NCBI GenBank assembly: GCA_032622095.1
Contig: CP136069.1
Span: 164,976,394 to 165,040,393 of the forward strand
Direction of reading: 5' to 3'
DNA: 64,000 nucleotides
Source: Siphonodentalium dalli
Taxonomy: Eukaryota > Mollusca > Scaphopoda > Gadilida > Siphonodentaliidae
The position numbers and the translations under genes were made by a program. Positions 11,561-22,700 of this stretch are shown in pieces (positions within the stretch are counted from its first letter, which is position 1; each line of letters opens with the position of its first letter). Under the pieces are notes generated by a model. That model was not told where the DNA came from. It did no database searches and worked only from the letters and a program-made list of their open reading frames with translations.

Positions 11561-12109
11561 CTTTTTGTGAATAAGGAATCAGTTTCAAAAGTCATGTTCG
11601 TGTCTAACGTGTCAATCTGATCAGTCCGATCCCGCCATGCTCTCAACCGCCAAATCGACATCCGAACGAGCGAATTGCAAACAGACATATATAGCAAGAA
11701 ATCATCCATCACACTGGTACATATTTTGTTAGAATTTATCTCATAAGTACCGACATCGCCTCCCCGAATTCCACTAAGACTCTCCTGCATCTACATTGAG
11801 TGACAAACGCCCGCGCATAAACGCCTCCCCCAATTCAAAATAAACACTCCCATATTCACGAAGAAACAACATCAATATTGGGCGAAAAATATCGGCCGAA
11901 TAATTAAACCCAAAAAACTAGGTTTTAGTCAAACCTGGGGTAGGGTGGTTTAACTTTGAATTTTTTTCAAAGTATATTTAAAGGTGTATGTTCGAGGCGA
12001 GACGTATGGTACGTATAAATCATATATACCTAAGCTTAAACTGATGATTATATAGCCAATTCACCACAAACAACTAGTAATATTACCATAACTTTATCAC
12101 GTTAATAAA
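11561..12109. other. Non-coding arm of the foldback element
   Basis: Between the reverse satellite and the AAACCTAGTTT-rich end no gene or RNA is supported. The 12000-12060 stretch is plain AT-rich sequence. Confidence 0.4.
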
Positions 12110-12371
12110 ACCTAGTTTCAACTTAAACTGAGTTTATCACAAAATTTGGTTTAAGTACGCTAAAACCCAGTTTTACTCCCATAAACATGGTTTAACTACT
12201 GTAAAACCAAGTTTAAACCCTACTTAAACCTAGTTTAAACTGGAGTTAAACCTGGTCTAGAATAAAACCTAGTCTAAACCAGAGATGCCGATTCGGACCT
12301 CTATGTCTATCATGCTTAATATATATTGGCGATTTATAAATCTTTCCAGTCGCACGGATTGTGTGCGTAAA

Positions 12372-12436
12372 GTGTACTTTCTGAATAGCGGACATTCTGA
12401 AAAACAGACCTTCGGAATAATGACCCGTCCCCGTGA
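12372..12436 (-). repeat. CCGAAG-type right terminus
   Basis: ATAGCGGACATTCTG and CAGACCTTCGGAATAATG are the reverse complement of the CCGAAG units at 8614-8706. Because module C of the R1 array resumes immediately afterwards, I infer this is the right edge of the insertion whose left edge is at 8614. Confidence 0.55.
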
Positions 12437-12742
12437 TGAAAAAAAGCGACTGTGCTATTGATGTTGCTTGATATCTCAAGATGAGAATTTTTGTTAGACA
12501 CCTATATATGGGGTCGCGATTGTGTGATTTTAAGACGTCATCAATATATCTGCCATTCAGAGTAGTTACTGGGTCCCTGGGGTCAATTCCTGGCAGTGAA
12601 TTTCAGGTAGAACGTTGAATATCTCTCTACATTTCGATTCCGGGATTTTCGTTTGCAAAAATGCAGTAGAATATCGATAATCTCAGTCACTAGAATGTCC
12701 CGTTTTTCGGTGGGGATTCCTTATAAGAAATTGAAGATCTGT
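12437..12742 (+). repeat. R1 tandem-array remnant, segment 2 (module C and start of A)
   Basis: Starts with AGCGACTGTGCTATTGATG, equivalent to AGCGACTATGTTATTGATG in segment 3, passes through ATGGGGTCGCGA, and enters module A at about 12690. It is cut off at about 12742, where the sequence diverges from the other module A copies. Confidence 0.65.
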
Positions 12743-13248
12743 GTACACAATGTATACATGTCTGGCTTGAGCATATACTGGGCTTTAAAATTTTGATACA
12801 TAATTATCATGTTAATGGGATTAGAAAGAGTTATTCACCTTGATTCTATGCCATAAACATGCAAATTTGATGCAAAATGGCCAAAATAAGCAATTTTGGA
12901 CCAATGGGGCACACAAGTAAGATTTTTCTGAACATAGCCACCTATGCTGTCTCAAGAAAACTGTTTCCTCACAATAATATCAAAAAGTTCAAACTTCTCA
13001 CCACTGGGATTTTTTTTAAACTGTTTTTCATGCAGATGACGAATTTTAGGTGCTATAGTCACGCCGGTGTCTGGAGCCACTGTTTCGCTGAAATCGCTAC
13101 TAATAGACACTGGTCGGGTCAAGGTTTCATGAAACAACATTTTTCAAAACTCAAAGACATCCTCTAAAATCCACAAATTCATAACTAGCATTCTCTCAAT
13201 AAACATGCCACACCCATGCTTATATATCAGAAAAAGTGTCGTCGCCAT
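12743..13248. other. Unassigned 0.5-kb interruption in the R1 array
   Basis: This sequence is absent from the other R1 segments and separates segment 2 from segment 3, so it is probably a further insertion. A 96-codon plus-strand frame at 12877-13167 shows no family signature I recognise. No inverted ends were found. Confidence 0.4.
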
Positions 13249-14050
13249 CTTATTGCTACTAGCAACCTCCAGAAAGTTACTATTACAGCTATATATATTA
13301 GTATCGAGGCTCTAATATGTCCATTTTATCTGACCCAAGATTGAAATGTGTGAAGAAACATAGCGACTATGTTATTGATGTTGTTGATATCTCAAGCATC
13401 ATAAACAAATTGTTAGTGACCTATGGGGTCGCGACTGGGTGGATTCAATACGTCATCAAGATGGCTGCTTTCCAAAGTTTCAGAGTACAGTAAGTCAATT
13501 TCTGGTAGTGAATTTCAGATAGAAAATAGAATATCTCTCTACTTTTGTATTCCGGGACTTTCGCTGTGAAAGATACAGTAGATCGATCATCACAGCCGCG
13601 AGAATGCCCCGTGCTCTCATCAAACCGCTAGTGGGAATTACTTATAGAAATTGAAGATTTGTGAAGAAAATTGGTGTCTACGGGTTGCGCGAATTTCTGA
13701 CGTTATGACATGTCGACATTGTCCCACTCGGGAAGGGCACGTCATTAAATTCGTACTTAATCGGCAAAAAAACCCATTAACGATGTTCTGGGAGCAATTT
13801 GCGAAAATATACATTTTATCTTTAATGAGAGTTTGATAGCAAGGTCAAATATCGGTCCCCATCGTGCCATGCGCAAAGATTAATGTCTGGATTCCCCCGC
13901 GGTTAGTCTCAATGTCATGTTTATAAAGGGACTTAGCTGGACGAACTGTGTTGGGTTTTAAAACTGTTGTCACCATTAGGGTGCTATTCGCCCATCCCAC
14001 TAACCTGAACGAACTGTGTTGAATTATAAAATTGGTGTCCCCATCAGGGT
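13249..14050 (+). repeat. R1 tandem-array remnant, segment 3 (modules B, C, A)
   Basis: This is the most complete copy. Module B starts near 13271 (CAGAAAGTTACTATTACAGC). Module C (GGGTCGCGACTGGG, GACGTCATCAAGATGGCTG equivalent) follows, and module A starts near 13601 (GAATGCCCCGTGCTCTC). It ends near GAACTGTGTTG and GTGCTATTCGCCCA, the phrase that opens segment 4. Module A reads as short open frames in two copies, but the frames differ between copies, so coding is unlikely. Confidence 0.7.
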
Positions 14051-14244
14051 GTCTGTATCTGCATCTGTAACTGGTTCAATGCAGGATCCATACGGATGTT
14101 TAATCACATGGGGTGAGATTATGACGTGATGTTTGGTTTCCTCCTCTGGTGGAAGTAGAGATAGCATATAATCCTCTCCTGGTGGTTCCAATCAAGTATT
14201 GTCCGAGGATAGAATGAATTTAGGTATTCTGTGCGATCGGCATT

Positions 14245-14706
14245 TGTAGAGTAATGATCCCTGATACATACTAAACATATCTATCTCAACCGATGGGGGG
14301 GGGGAGACAGGAATATACTATGTAGAGTAACGATCCCTGATACATACTAAACATAGCTATCTTAACCGATGGGGGGAGACTGGAATATAATCGAACTATA
14401 AGTGACCCCAACCAAATTGCCAAGGTCATAATCGGAGAGGCCGCGACCTATGAGTTATGCAATACTAGCCACACCTTATGTAGAGTAATGATCCCTGATA
14501 CATACTAAACATATCTATCTCAACCGATGGGGGGGGGGAGACAGGAATATACTATGTAGAGTAACGATCCCTGATACATACTAAACATAGCTATCTTAAC
14601 CGATGGGGGGAGACTGGAATATAATCGAACTATAAGTGACCCCAACCAAATTGCCAAGGTCATACTCGGAGAGGCCGCGACCTATGAGTTATGCAATACT
14701 AGCCAC
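14245..14706 (+). repeat. Recent tandem duplication, two units of 234 bp
   Basis: Unit 1 starts with TGTAGAGTAATGATCCC at 14245 and unit 2 with the same phrase at 14479; both end ATGCAATACTAGCCACA. The units are almost identical, with only about one obvious substitution near the AAGGTCATA phrase. Each unit also contains an internal 76-bp repeat (TGTAGAGTAACGATCCCTG at 14321). A very young duplication or an assembly artefact would both explain the identity. Confidence 0.85.
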
Positions 14707-14932
14707 AAAGGAAAGAAGTTCTTATGTAATAATTCCCAGTTCACCCATGGGTCAGTACAGACAAAGAGATGCACTAATGACGGCTACCAGTCATTAGCGA
14801 TATATAAACCAGACATTAATCTACTCTTCAATTAGTTTCGGACTTCAGACTAATTGGCAGGCATCAACATCAGGCCGCTAATTAATAAGCGACGCTTTCG
14901 GTCGTTCTATGACATCTATGATTGATTCACAA

Positions 14933-15345
14933 TTATGTATCATTTACCATCACAAGCTGTTGACTATACATTGATATTAGATGTGAATAAATGCTATACA
15001 AGAACTGAGTCCTGACTTCATTCTTCCACACATTGATCAATTCGTACGGTTTAGGGTTGATAGACTCAAGATTTTGCACGAAATTATCGGCACTGAATCC
15101 GTCGAATTGTTTAGCTGTTATTTCCCTACCATGCACTTTGGTGTTTTGGTCTTAAGAGTCCTTTAGTATCGATAGCTGGGAACAGAACATCCATTATCTT
15201 GCCAAACAGTTGCACATTTTGGTCTGCCCGCATGCCTTCAAGCGTTTGCAGCATGGTGTGTTTCCACATGTTTGTTACAGCTCCTTCTCCGGACGTATAC
15301 TCTCCGATGATGAACCTTATGCCCGATTCTGTATTCTTTCCTAAT
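14933..15345 (-). pseudogene. Possible decayed coding fragment, family unknown
   Basis: Two minus-strand open frames, 15368-15126 and 15136-14933, abut with a frame change. Both have protein-like composition (for example TSGEGAVTNMWKHTMLQT upstream and INPKPYELINVWKNE downstream). The upstream end runs into the R1 repeat boundary near 15345. I do not recognise a family, and no splice sites or stop-free longer exon are evident. This could be a fragment of a host gene captured or left behind here, or chance open frames; the evidence is weak. Confidence 0.2.
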
Positions 15346-15595
15346 GCTATTCGCCCACCCCAGAACATTATTACTACAGCTACATATTAGTATAGAGGCT
15401 CTTGTGTCCATTTTATTTTCCCCAAGTGCGTAATTTGTGAAGTAGCATAACGGCTATGTTATTGATGTACTTACAATCAGAACAAAATTATTAGACACCA
15501 GTCCTGGGGATCGCGACGGAGTGGATTTATGACGTCATTAAGATGACTGCCATCAAAAGTTTCATAGTTAGTAGGCGCTGACTCAGATAATGTTA
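15345..15595 (+). repeat. R1 tandem-array remnant, segment 4 (modules B and C)
   Basis: Begins GCTATTCGCCCACCCCAGAA, continues through CTACAGCTACATATTAG and the TATGTTATTGATG phrase, and passes GATCGCGACGGAG and GACGTCATTAAGATGACTG. It follows the segment 3 order exactly and stops before module A. Confidence 0.65.
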
Positions 15596-16031
15596 TCGAT
15601 TTATGGGAGCTATTCGGCCACTTCTAGAAGTTACATATATGCCCTGTCCTATTTGACACCACACAACCACCATCTTCCGCGTCAGCACGATCTGTGTATG
15701 CCTTTTCAACGTAATATGATTTAATATACGCTTGTGTCTACAGATATACTGTGTTGTTGCTGTTCCAAATTTACAAATCCGTATGGAACGTACGTTACAT
15801 ACGCATCTCGTTGAAGTCAAATGACGTTCGCCCCAGCCATGAAACCGGAACTATATAAATAAAAGCTTCATCACACATGACAAAACAAGCCCTGTATGTG
15901 ACTAAATAAACTTTTGAAGCCTGTATTTTAATGCACGGATTCTAGGACGGGTGACGTAATAAACACAGAACGTGTTAATGGGTTTGTTGATACCGCACCT
16001 CACATTAACAATCTCGTGTCGTTCTGTGTAT

Positions 16032-16353
16032 GTGCCACCGCACACGCTGCGATTAAAATCGTAAGTGGGGAAAATCGCAGGAGGAAGCATCCAATGCGCA
16101 TGCCCACGACAATATCGTAGCCAAATCGTAGCAATCAAGCACTGTTTGATTTTACCAGGAAAATCGTGGCGTGACTTTGGCAACGCGCGCGATCGTAGCT
16201 GTCACATGACTACTGTCGCACTGATCATGTTGTAAATACCACGAAAATCGTAGCTGCAAAGATCGCAGCACGTAGCGTCTGCGGGCAAGCTACGATTTCT
16301 CCACCTACGATTTTCCCCGCTTACGATTTTAATCGTAGCGTCTGCGGTGGCAC
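16032..16353. mobile_element. 322-bp MITE with 46-bp terminal inverted repeats
   Basis: The left end (16032-16077, starting GTGCCACCGCACACGCTG) is the near-exact reverse complement of the right end (16308-16353, ending GTCTGCGGTGGCAC). The centre is packed with AATCGTAGC and ATCGCAG motifs in both orientations. A possible TAT direct repeat lies on each side. There is no coding capacity and the superfamily is unassigned. Confidence 0.75.
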
Positions 16354-16432
16354 TATATGTATTTGTTCGTGTAATATCGCGGTGCTTATGCCATACGAAT
16401 TTCTTAATTTAGATCGATTCCTCTTATATGCA

Positions 16433-16697
16433 TTGACCTTTTCATGACTGGAGCTTCCTGAAATTTAACGAAAACCCTGTGCCAGTGTATTCTCGTATAT
16501 ATGCGTGTCTTCCATAGGAAGCCTGGCATATATAGGAGAATACATTGGCCTAACAATATGTACCCTGACGTTGTAAGCCAGTCCATTCTCTTATATATGG
16601 GAGGGTCCATATGTGAGACTCGCATATATATAATATATGTCACTAACACCGTGTCTGTATTGTTGCACCAGCGCAGCTCCCATCGTGATAGGGTTAA
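16433..16697 (-). mobile_element. TTAA hairpin MITE, subfamily B, copy 2 (inverted)
   Basis: Read on the minus strand the element starts TTAACCCTATCACGATGGG followed by AGCTGCGCTGGTGCA, and ends at CATGAAAAGG with a mutated TCAA in place of TTAA. Hairpin arms derived from CTCTTATATATGCGAG occur at about 16487-16553 and 16577-16632, with mismatches. Confidence 0.7.
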
Positions 16698-17330
16698 ACT
16701 ACCATATATATTTTTTACAAATACGTGAAATCATGTCCATGGTTCATTTTGATTATATGAGATTGTCTGACGAGACGATGTTTGTGCGGTTCTAACCCAG
16801 ACATGGACGAAGATCGGGACCGATTTTCAAGTTTGATCTGGGTTGAGGGACATCTCAATTAGGGCCATGCGAATCAATTTGATTCGAGGCGATTCGGAAT
16901 CGGTTGTCTGATTCGATTCCATTCGAAATCGGCTGTCCTGATTCGAATTTTATCGAATCTGTTCTCTCAGGTGCGTTGACTGCATTCCCATGGTTTCAAT
17001 GGACTTTATATAGAGCGGGAGTACATACAACATTCCTCTAGTGCTAAGAAACTTTGCAATACTAGCGAACGCATGCACACACAGATAACACTGTCGCAAA
17101 TAATTTATAAAATAGACCGCCATATTATTTAATTCATTATAATCTCAGTAAGAATGATGTAAACCCAACATGACTCCGGGATTTCAGGCGTTGAATGTCA
17201 CAAGGGAATTACAACCAAACGCATGTGCCATTCCAATCGACACATGGTCATTTCGATAAGAAATGAGAAAAGTTCACGCTTATTATTTGAGCAGGCAAAC
17301 TGAAACCGTGCATCCATAACTCTATACATA
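16698..17330. other. Non-coding interval
   Basis: A run of GATTCGA/TCGAATC-type motifs at about 16870-16965 (GATTCGAGGCGATTCGGAATC and similar) forms a short degenerate repeat. The segment near 17218-17270 recurs inverted near 31730-31775. No gene is visible. Confidence 0.4.
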
Positions 17331-17500
17331 TAAAAGAGTATATATAGGATATGTCCGTCCGTCTGTCTGTCTGTCTGTTTGAGATTTTTCTCCTAGACCC
17401 CTGAACCGATGTCAGCCAAATTTGGTGTGGCGACTCGGGGTTCCCACGCGGATATAATGGCCTTAACTTTTCGAAAATGTTATTTCAGCTGCTCTGATAT
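17331..17500 (+). mobile_element. Helitron-like 5' end fragment, TCTATA-type
   Basis: Starts with TCTATACATATAAAAGAGTA, then a CTGTCTGTCTGTCTGT run, GAGACCCCTGAACC-like text and the GGTGTGGCGACTCGG phrase. A second copy lies at 53534-53660. A TC start followed by TATAAAAG is common at Helitron 5' ends. I found no hairpin-CTAG 3' end for this copy. Confidence 0.45.
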
Positions 17501-17703
17501 ATAAAAGAGTAGGATCTTTTCTCCACAGGACCAAATTTCAAACGTGTGGTAAATTTGTTTGTGTTATTTAAAATGTTCAAAAGATAAACTGTGCGCAAAG
17601 TCGCCGCCGAATAAAGGCTGCCGAAGCGCACAAAGGGGCATGTGATCAAATTTGATTTAAAAAAAACAACATTATATTTATTTGTTTCTAAAGTTTGTGT
17701 TTT

Positions 17704-17730
17704 GTTGTTGTTGTTGTTGTTGTTGTTGTT
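17704..17730. repeat. (GTT)n microsatellite
   Basis: About nine consecutive TTG/GTT units, in an AT-rich region with many homopolymer runs. Confidence 0.9.
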
Positions 17731-18422
17731 AAATTGAGTAAGGAGTTAAATATTAAAAAAAATAACAAAAGTTATAGTTAAACAAAATTAATTTTAAAAT
17801 GTTTTTTGTTTGTTTTTTTAACCTACATGTTTTTATGTTCTTCGTAATCTAATAATGCCTGTATATATACAAGGACAGGAGAGGGCACTCAAATGATAAG
17901 CTTGTTCATTAACAACAAAACACTAGTTCAAATGCATATGGTATATTTATTAGTATCAACAACCAGTAATTAACGTGAGCAACGTATATTGTCAAGAAGT
18001 TAGAGGGCAATAACCGGCTCTACCACCTATGTAACACATATGCAACTATAATCAATAAACATATCTAATGCCAATACCATAGTTTATTGATATTATTTAT
18101 TTATTATTAATGATACAACTTAAATCTCAGCCGCTAAGAGAATAATGGGAGGGAGGGTGGTGTAAATTAATATTGTTATCAAAGAAATTTTGGAATTTGT
18201 CTTTGCCCAAATATTTACATTATTCTTTCAACCAGAAACCAAAATGGCGTACTCTAAATACCGCACATGGATATAATGTTAGTGGGAGGAAATAGTTCCA
18301 ATTAATATCAAATTAACATCCTTAACACGACTTCCGGTATGTGAGCGATTTCGAAAACACGTGAATTTTTAGCTCCGCAAATTCGAAACTATTTTTCTCC
18401 AAAAAACGATCAAACTACAACA

Positions 18423-19277
18423 ATGGGACTTGAAACACGATCCAAAAACGAAAAAGATGCGAAGGAGAAAGCAGACAAGGTTTTTACTTGCAAAAATTTT
18501 GATGATATTAGCAAATGTTTCTCTCAATTGCAAACAACACTTACGTCGAAAATAGGTGACGTGGAGAACGAAGTGAAATCCCTTGCGTCGAAGGTAGAAC
18601 AAATCGAACAAAAAACTATAGACACCTCCAACTGTCTCAAAACGTTGATAGATGAAACGATCCCAGGTATAAAAGAAGATGTTGCTGCACAGGGGGACAA
18701 GCTAGACGAACTTGCAACTGGAATGAGTTACACCCACGAAGAATTAACCGAAAAAATCGATGGTTGTTTACTTTCGGAACAAAGTGTAAGTGACCTTGTC
18801 AAGCGAATTTCTGATTTAGAACTTGCCCATACCAAGCTAGACTTATGGGGAAGAAAATGGAATCTGCTACTCCGCGGCATACCTGGCGCCAGAACCGAAT
18901 CTACCCAAGTAACAGCTCAAAAGGTGATTGCCTCCTTCACGTCTGACTTAGGCATCTCACAAAACAGGACCTCCGACATGTATTTTGCTGCGTGTCATCG
19001 TTTGCCGACCGGCGAGGACGACAAGCCAGATGTGATCGTGCGTTTTACTTCTTTACAAGACCGCGACTTTGTATTGCAGTGCGCGAAAAAACTTAGAAAC
19101 ACCAACTACAGTGTCTCGATTGATCTTCCGCCGACATTGTCTCGACTCCGTGGTCAGCTTCTCAAAACAAGAGCTGAACTCCCAGCAGAGGAAAAGAAAA
19201 AGACAAGGCTGATGTACCTCAGAAAGGAACCATTCTTAAAACTTGCACCAAAGACCGCGCCCAACGCAAGAAAATGA
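18423..19277 (+). CDS. LINE ORF1 protein, L1 ORF1p-like RNA chaperone
   Basis: 284 residues, intact. The start follows CAACAATGG, a good eukaryotic start context, and no earlier in-frame ATG is needed. Residues about 25-140 are heptad-rich and charged (VENEVKSLASKVEQIEQK), a predicted coiled coil for trimer formation. Residues about 145-225 fit the RRM of L1 ORF1p (NLLLRGIP early, then PDVIVRFTSLQDRDFVL). Residues about 228-275 fit the C-terminal domain (LPPTLSRLRGQLLKTR, then KKKTRLMYLRKEPF). Family knowledge: this protein coats the element's RNA and acts as a nucleic acid chaperone in the ribonucleoprotein. There are no zinc-knuckle motifs, unlike some Tx1-clade ORF1 proteins. Confidence 0.85.
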   Translation: MGLETRSKNEKDAKEKADKVFTCKNFDDISKCFSQLQTTLTSKIGDVENEVKSLASKVEQIEQKTIDTSNCLKTLIDETIPGIKEDVAAQGDKLDELATGMSYTHEELTEKIDGCLLSEQSVSDLVKRISDLELAHTKLDLWGRKWNLLLRGIPGARTESTQVTAQKVIASFTSDLGISQNRTSDMYFAACHRLPTGEDDKPDVIVRFTSLQDRDFVLQCAKKLRNTNYSVSIDLPPTLSRLRGQLLKTRAELPAEEKKKTRLMYLRKEPFLKLAPKTAPNARK

Positions 19278-19728
19278 TCTTTGTGTAAACAAACAATAAA
19301 ATTCCCACTAGTCTTATAAATGTTTTGTCTTATAATGTTTATTCTCACAAAAGACTAATACTCAATGAGGACATTCATGTTCAAGCGTTGACATGCATAT
19401 ATTATTTTTGTTTACAATTTCCTCGAGTAACTGTGTTATACATGGAACTATATATATAATGTTTTGTTTTCCTTTATACTTTTCCTACTTTCAAATAAAT
19501 ATACGGAGAAACATGCAAAAATTAACAATGGGAGCTAAATCTTCTCAACACAAAATTAAAGTTTTACAATTTTAGTTTTCCATACTGACAATTGCTGTTA
19601 CACACTCTGGATGTCATTTGTTATTGTTACAAAAATAAAAATTATCGTAAATTTATCATTCATCGCGATGTTTAAAATATTATCATATATATGTCCTTAT
19701 TCCAATCAAAATATTACTTCTTATGTAA

Positions 19729-22700
19729 ATGGCCAATATCAAAATTGTTGCACAAAACTGTCGAGGACTGTCTTCCGATCAAATAAAACGTAGGGATATT
19801 TTTGATAGATGTAGGACAAATTTCGACATAACTTTATTGGTAGATACCCATTGTAGTAAGGAAACCGAGTCCAAGTGGAGAGCCGAGTGGGGTTATGATG
19901 CAATTTTTTCTTCATATTCTAGTTCAAAAAGAGGTGTAGCTATACTCTTCCGAAACACAATTCAATATAAAATTCATGACAAAATAATAGATCCAAATGG
20001 AAATTTTATTATTTTAGACATCGAGATACAAAATCAAAGACTCAGCCTTTGTGCTATTTATGGACCAAATAAAGATGAGCCATCCTTCTTTGAAGGTTTT
20101 TTTACGAAACTAGAAGAAATGGAAAATACTTCAATTTTAATTGCTGGGGACTGGAATGTACCTCAAAATTATGCAAATGACACGATAAATTACAAGCAAG
20201 AAAATAACACAAAATCATACCAAAAAATTCAACTTTGGAAAAATAAAATAGACCTACATGATGTATGGAGGCTACATAACCCGGATGCTCGGCGCTACAC
20301 TTGGAGGGGTCCTGAGAAAAAAATGGCTAGACTTGATTACTTCTTAGCTTCATCAGATCTTCAACTTTTTATTAAAAAATCAGACATTTTGCCTAGCTAT
20401 AAGTCGGACCATAGTCCGATAAGCTTAAATTTACAGTTTGTGTGTCATGCCAGGGGAAGGGGAACATGGAAGTTTAATAATAGCTTACTAAGAGACCGAG
20501 AATATATTGACCTAATAAAAAAAACAATATCTGAAACTGTCGACCAATATAGCATCAACAATCAGGCAGAAACAACATCCATAGACTCTGACTCTTTCAA
20601 TATTAATGATCAATTACTTTGGGAAACCTTAAAAATCATGATTAGAGGAGAGACAATAGCTTACTCATCCAAATTGAAAAAAAATAGAGATAATATTGAA
20701 AAGATACTGGAACTAAAACTAGTTCAATTATATGAAAAGCTAGATGCAGGTGATACAACTATAATAAATGAACTAGAAAGTGCCAAAACAGATCTAAGGA
20801 CAATAAGAGATAAAAAAATACAGGGAATTATCACTCGCACAAAAGCTCGATGGAAAATTGAAGGAGAAAAATCGACAAAATACTTTTGTAATCTGGAAAA
20901 AAGAAGTTATATTGAAAAATCTATTCCCAGTCTAATAAAAAGCGATGGAACAGAAACAAATGATTTCCCAGAAATTTTATGTGAACAACATAACTTTTAC
21001 AAAGAATTATATAGCTCAAAATTGTCCAATGACGAAGTGGTAGATGACATTTTTTGGGATGTAAATAACCCATTCTTTAACTTTTTGGAAGTGGAAGAGT
21101 CAGAAACTATGGAAGGTTGCCTACTGAACCATGAATGTAGCAAAGTCTTGAAAAAAATGAAAAATGACAAGTCGCCCGGTTCAGATGGATACACAGTTGA
21201 ATTTTATAAGTTTTTTTGGAACGATCTTGGAAAATTTGTAATTAATTCACTCAATTATGGATTTAAATCAAAAAAACTATCAACAACTCAACGATGTGGA
21301 ATTATAACTTGCATACCAAAACAGAATAGACCTAGAAACTATATCAAGAATTGGAGACCAATCTCATTACTGAATGTTGATGCTAAAATTGGATCGGCAG
21401 TCATAGCAAACCGATTAAAGAAACATTTGCCAAACTTAATTTCTGATACTCAGCTGGGATTCTTGTCAGGTCGATACATTGGAGAATCAACTAGATTAGT
21501 ATTTGATCTAATACACAAATGTGAAGAAGATAATATACCAGGTATCCTCACACTGCTCGACTTTGAAAAAGCCTTCGACTCCGTAGAATGGAGCTTCTTG
21601 GAAAAATGTTTAGTATTTTTCAAATTTGGCCCAGATATAATCAATTGGATTAAGACTTTTTACAATGATATCTACAGTTATATAATAAATAACGGGCATT
21701 TATCAGAAAGAATAGATATTGAGAGGGGGTGCGCCAAGGTGACCCTCTATCTCCCTATTTATTTATCATAGCTGTCGAGATCCTCAGCTCGGCACTAAAA
21801 TTTAACCCAAATATCAACGGAATTAAAATCCATGACTCGGAATATGTTTTAACTCAATATGCAGATGACCTGAGCCTCTTTCTCCGGGATGACACACAAT
21901 CATTAAATACAGCATTAAACTTAATTAATTTATTTGCAAAAATATCAGGACTGAAAGTGAACTTTGATAAAACCCAGGTTTTATGGATTGGATCGAAGCG
22001 GGGCTGTGGTGAGGAACTAAACACTGACGAACAAATATTGTGGAACCATGATAGTTCCGTAAAGATCTTAGGTATAGAACTTAATCTTTTCAACGAGGAT
22101 TATATCAAGAAAAATTATATTGACAAAATAACAAAAATAAAGAACTTATTAAATGATTGGTCATTTAGACAACTTAGTCTCATTGGAAAAACAACTATCA
22201 TAAAGACTTTAGCACTCCCTATTCTGACACATTGTCTATCGGTTCTCCCATCACCATCTCAAGAAATAAAAGACATGATTCAAAAAGAATTTTACAATTT
22301 CCTTTGGTCCGGAAAAATTGATAAGATTAAAAGAAATGTTGTAATTAATAAAACAAATTTAGGTGGGTTAAATTTCCCACATATTGACTCATTTGATAAA
22401 GCTTTGAAATTATCATGGGTTAAAAAAACATTAGACCCTTTACTAATAACTGGATGGAAAACCATATTTATAGATGATTTAGAAATATATGGAGGAAACA
22501 AAATTTGGTCTTTGAACAAAGAAGGACTCGATATTGTTAGTTCAGACATGAACAATTTCTGGAAAAGTGTACTACATGCATGGTCTTTAGTAGAAAAAAA
22601 AATCCACCACAGCCCCGGTCGACATCATGTCACATCCAATACATTTAAATAAACATATTACTGTTAATCGTAAGAAATTTTTTGATAAAAATTGGATTAG

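Larger units (their letters stand above)
9816..12299. mobile_element. 2.5-kb foldback transposon with opposed satellite arrays
   Basis: The ends are inverted copies: GGTCCGAATCGGCATCTC at 9816 and GAGATGCCGATTCGGACC ending at 12299. A possible 3-bp TCT duplication lies on each side. Subterminal zones on both sides are rich in AAACCTAGTTTAAACT-like palindromic motifs (about 9834-9900 and 12110-12280). The middle is two GC-rich satellite arrays in opposite orientation, meeting near 10985. The whole element is therefore one large imperfect inverted repeat. No transposase domain is visible; open frames of up to 152 codons lie in the satellites and are low-complexity. I infer a non-autonomous foldback-type DNA element of unknown superfamily. 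Confidence 0.7.

Noticed and set aside
10134-11790. Several overlapping frames of 70-152 codons on both strands in the GC-rich satellite
   Set aside because: Stop codons are rare because the satellite is GC-rich. The proteins are low-complexity Gly/Pro/His-rich in all frames and change frame between units.
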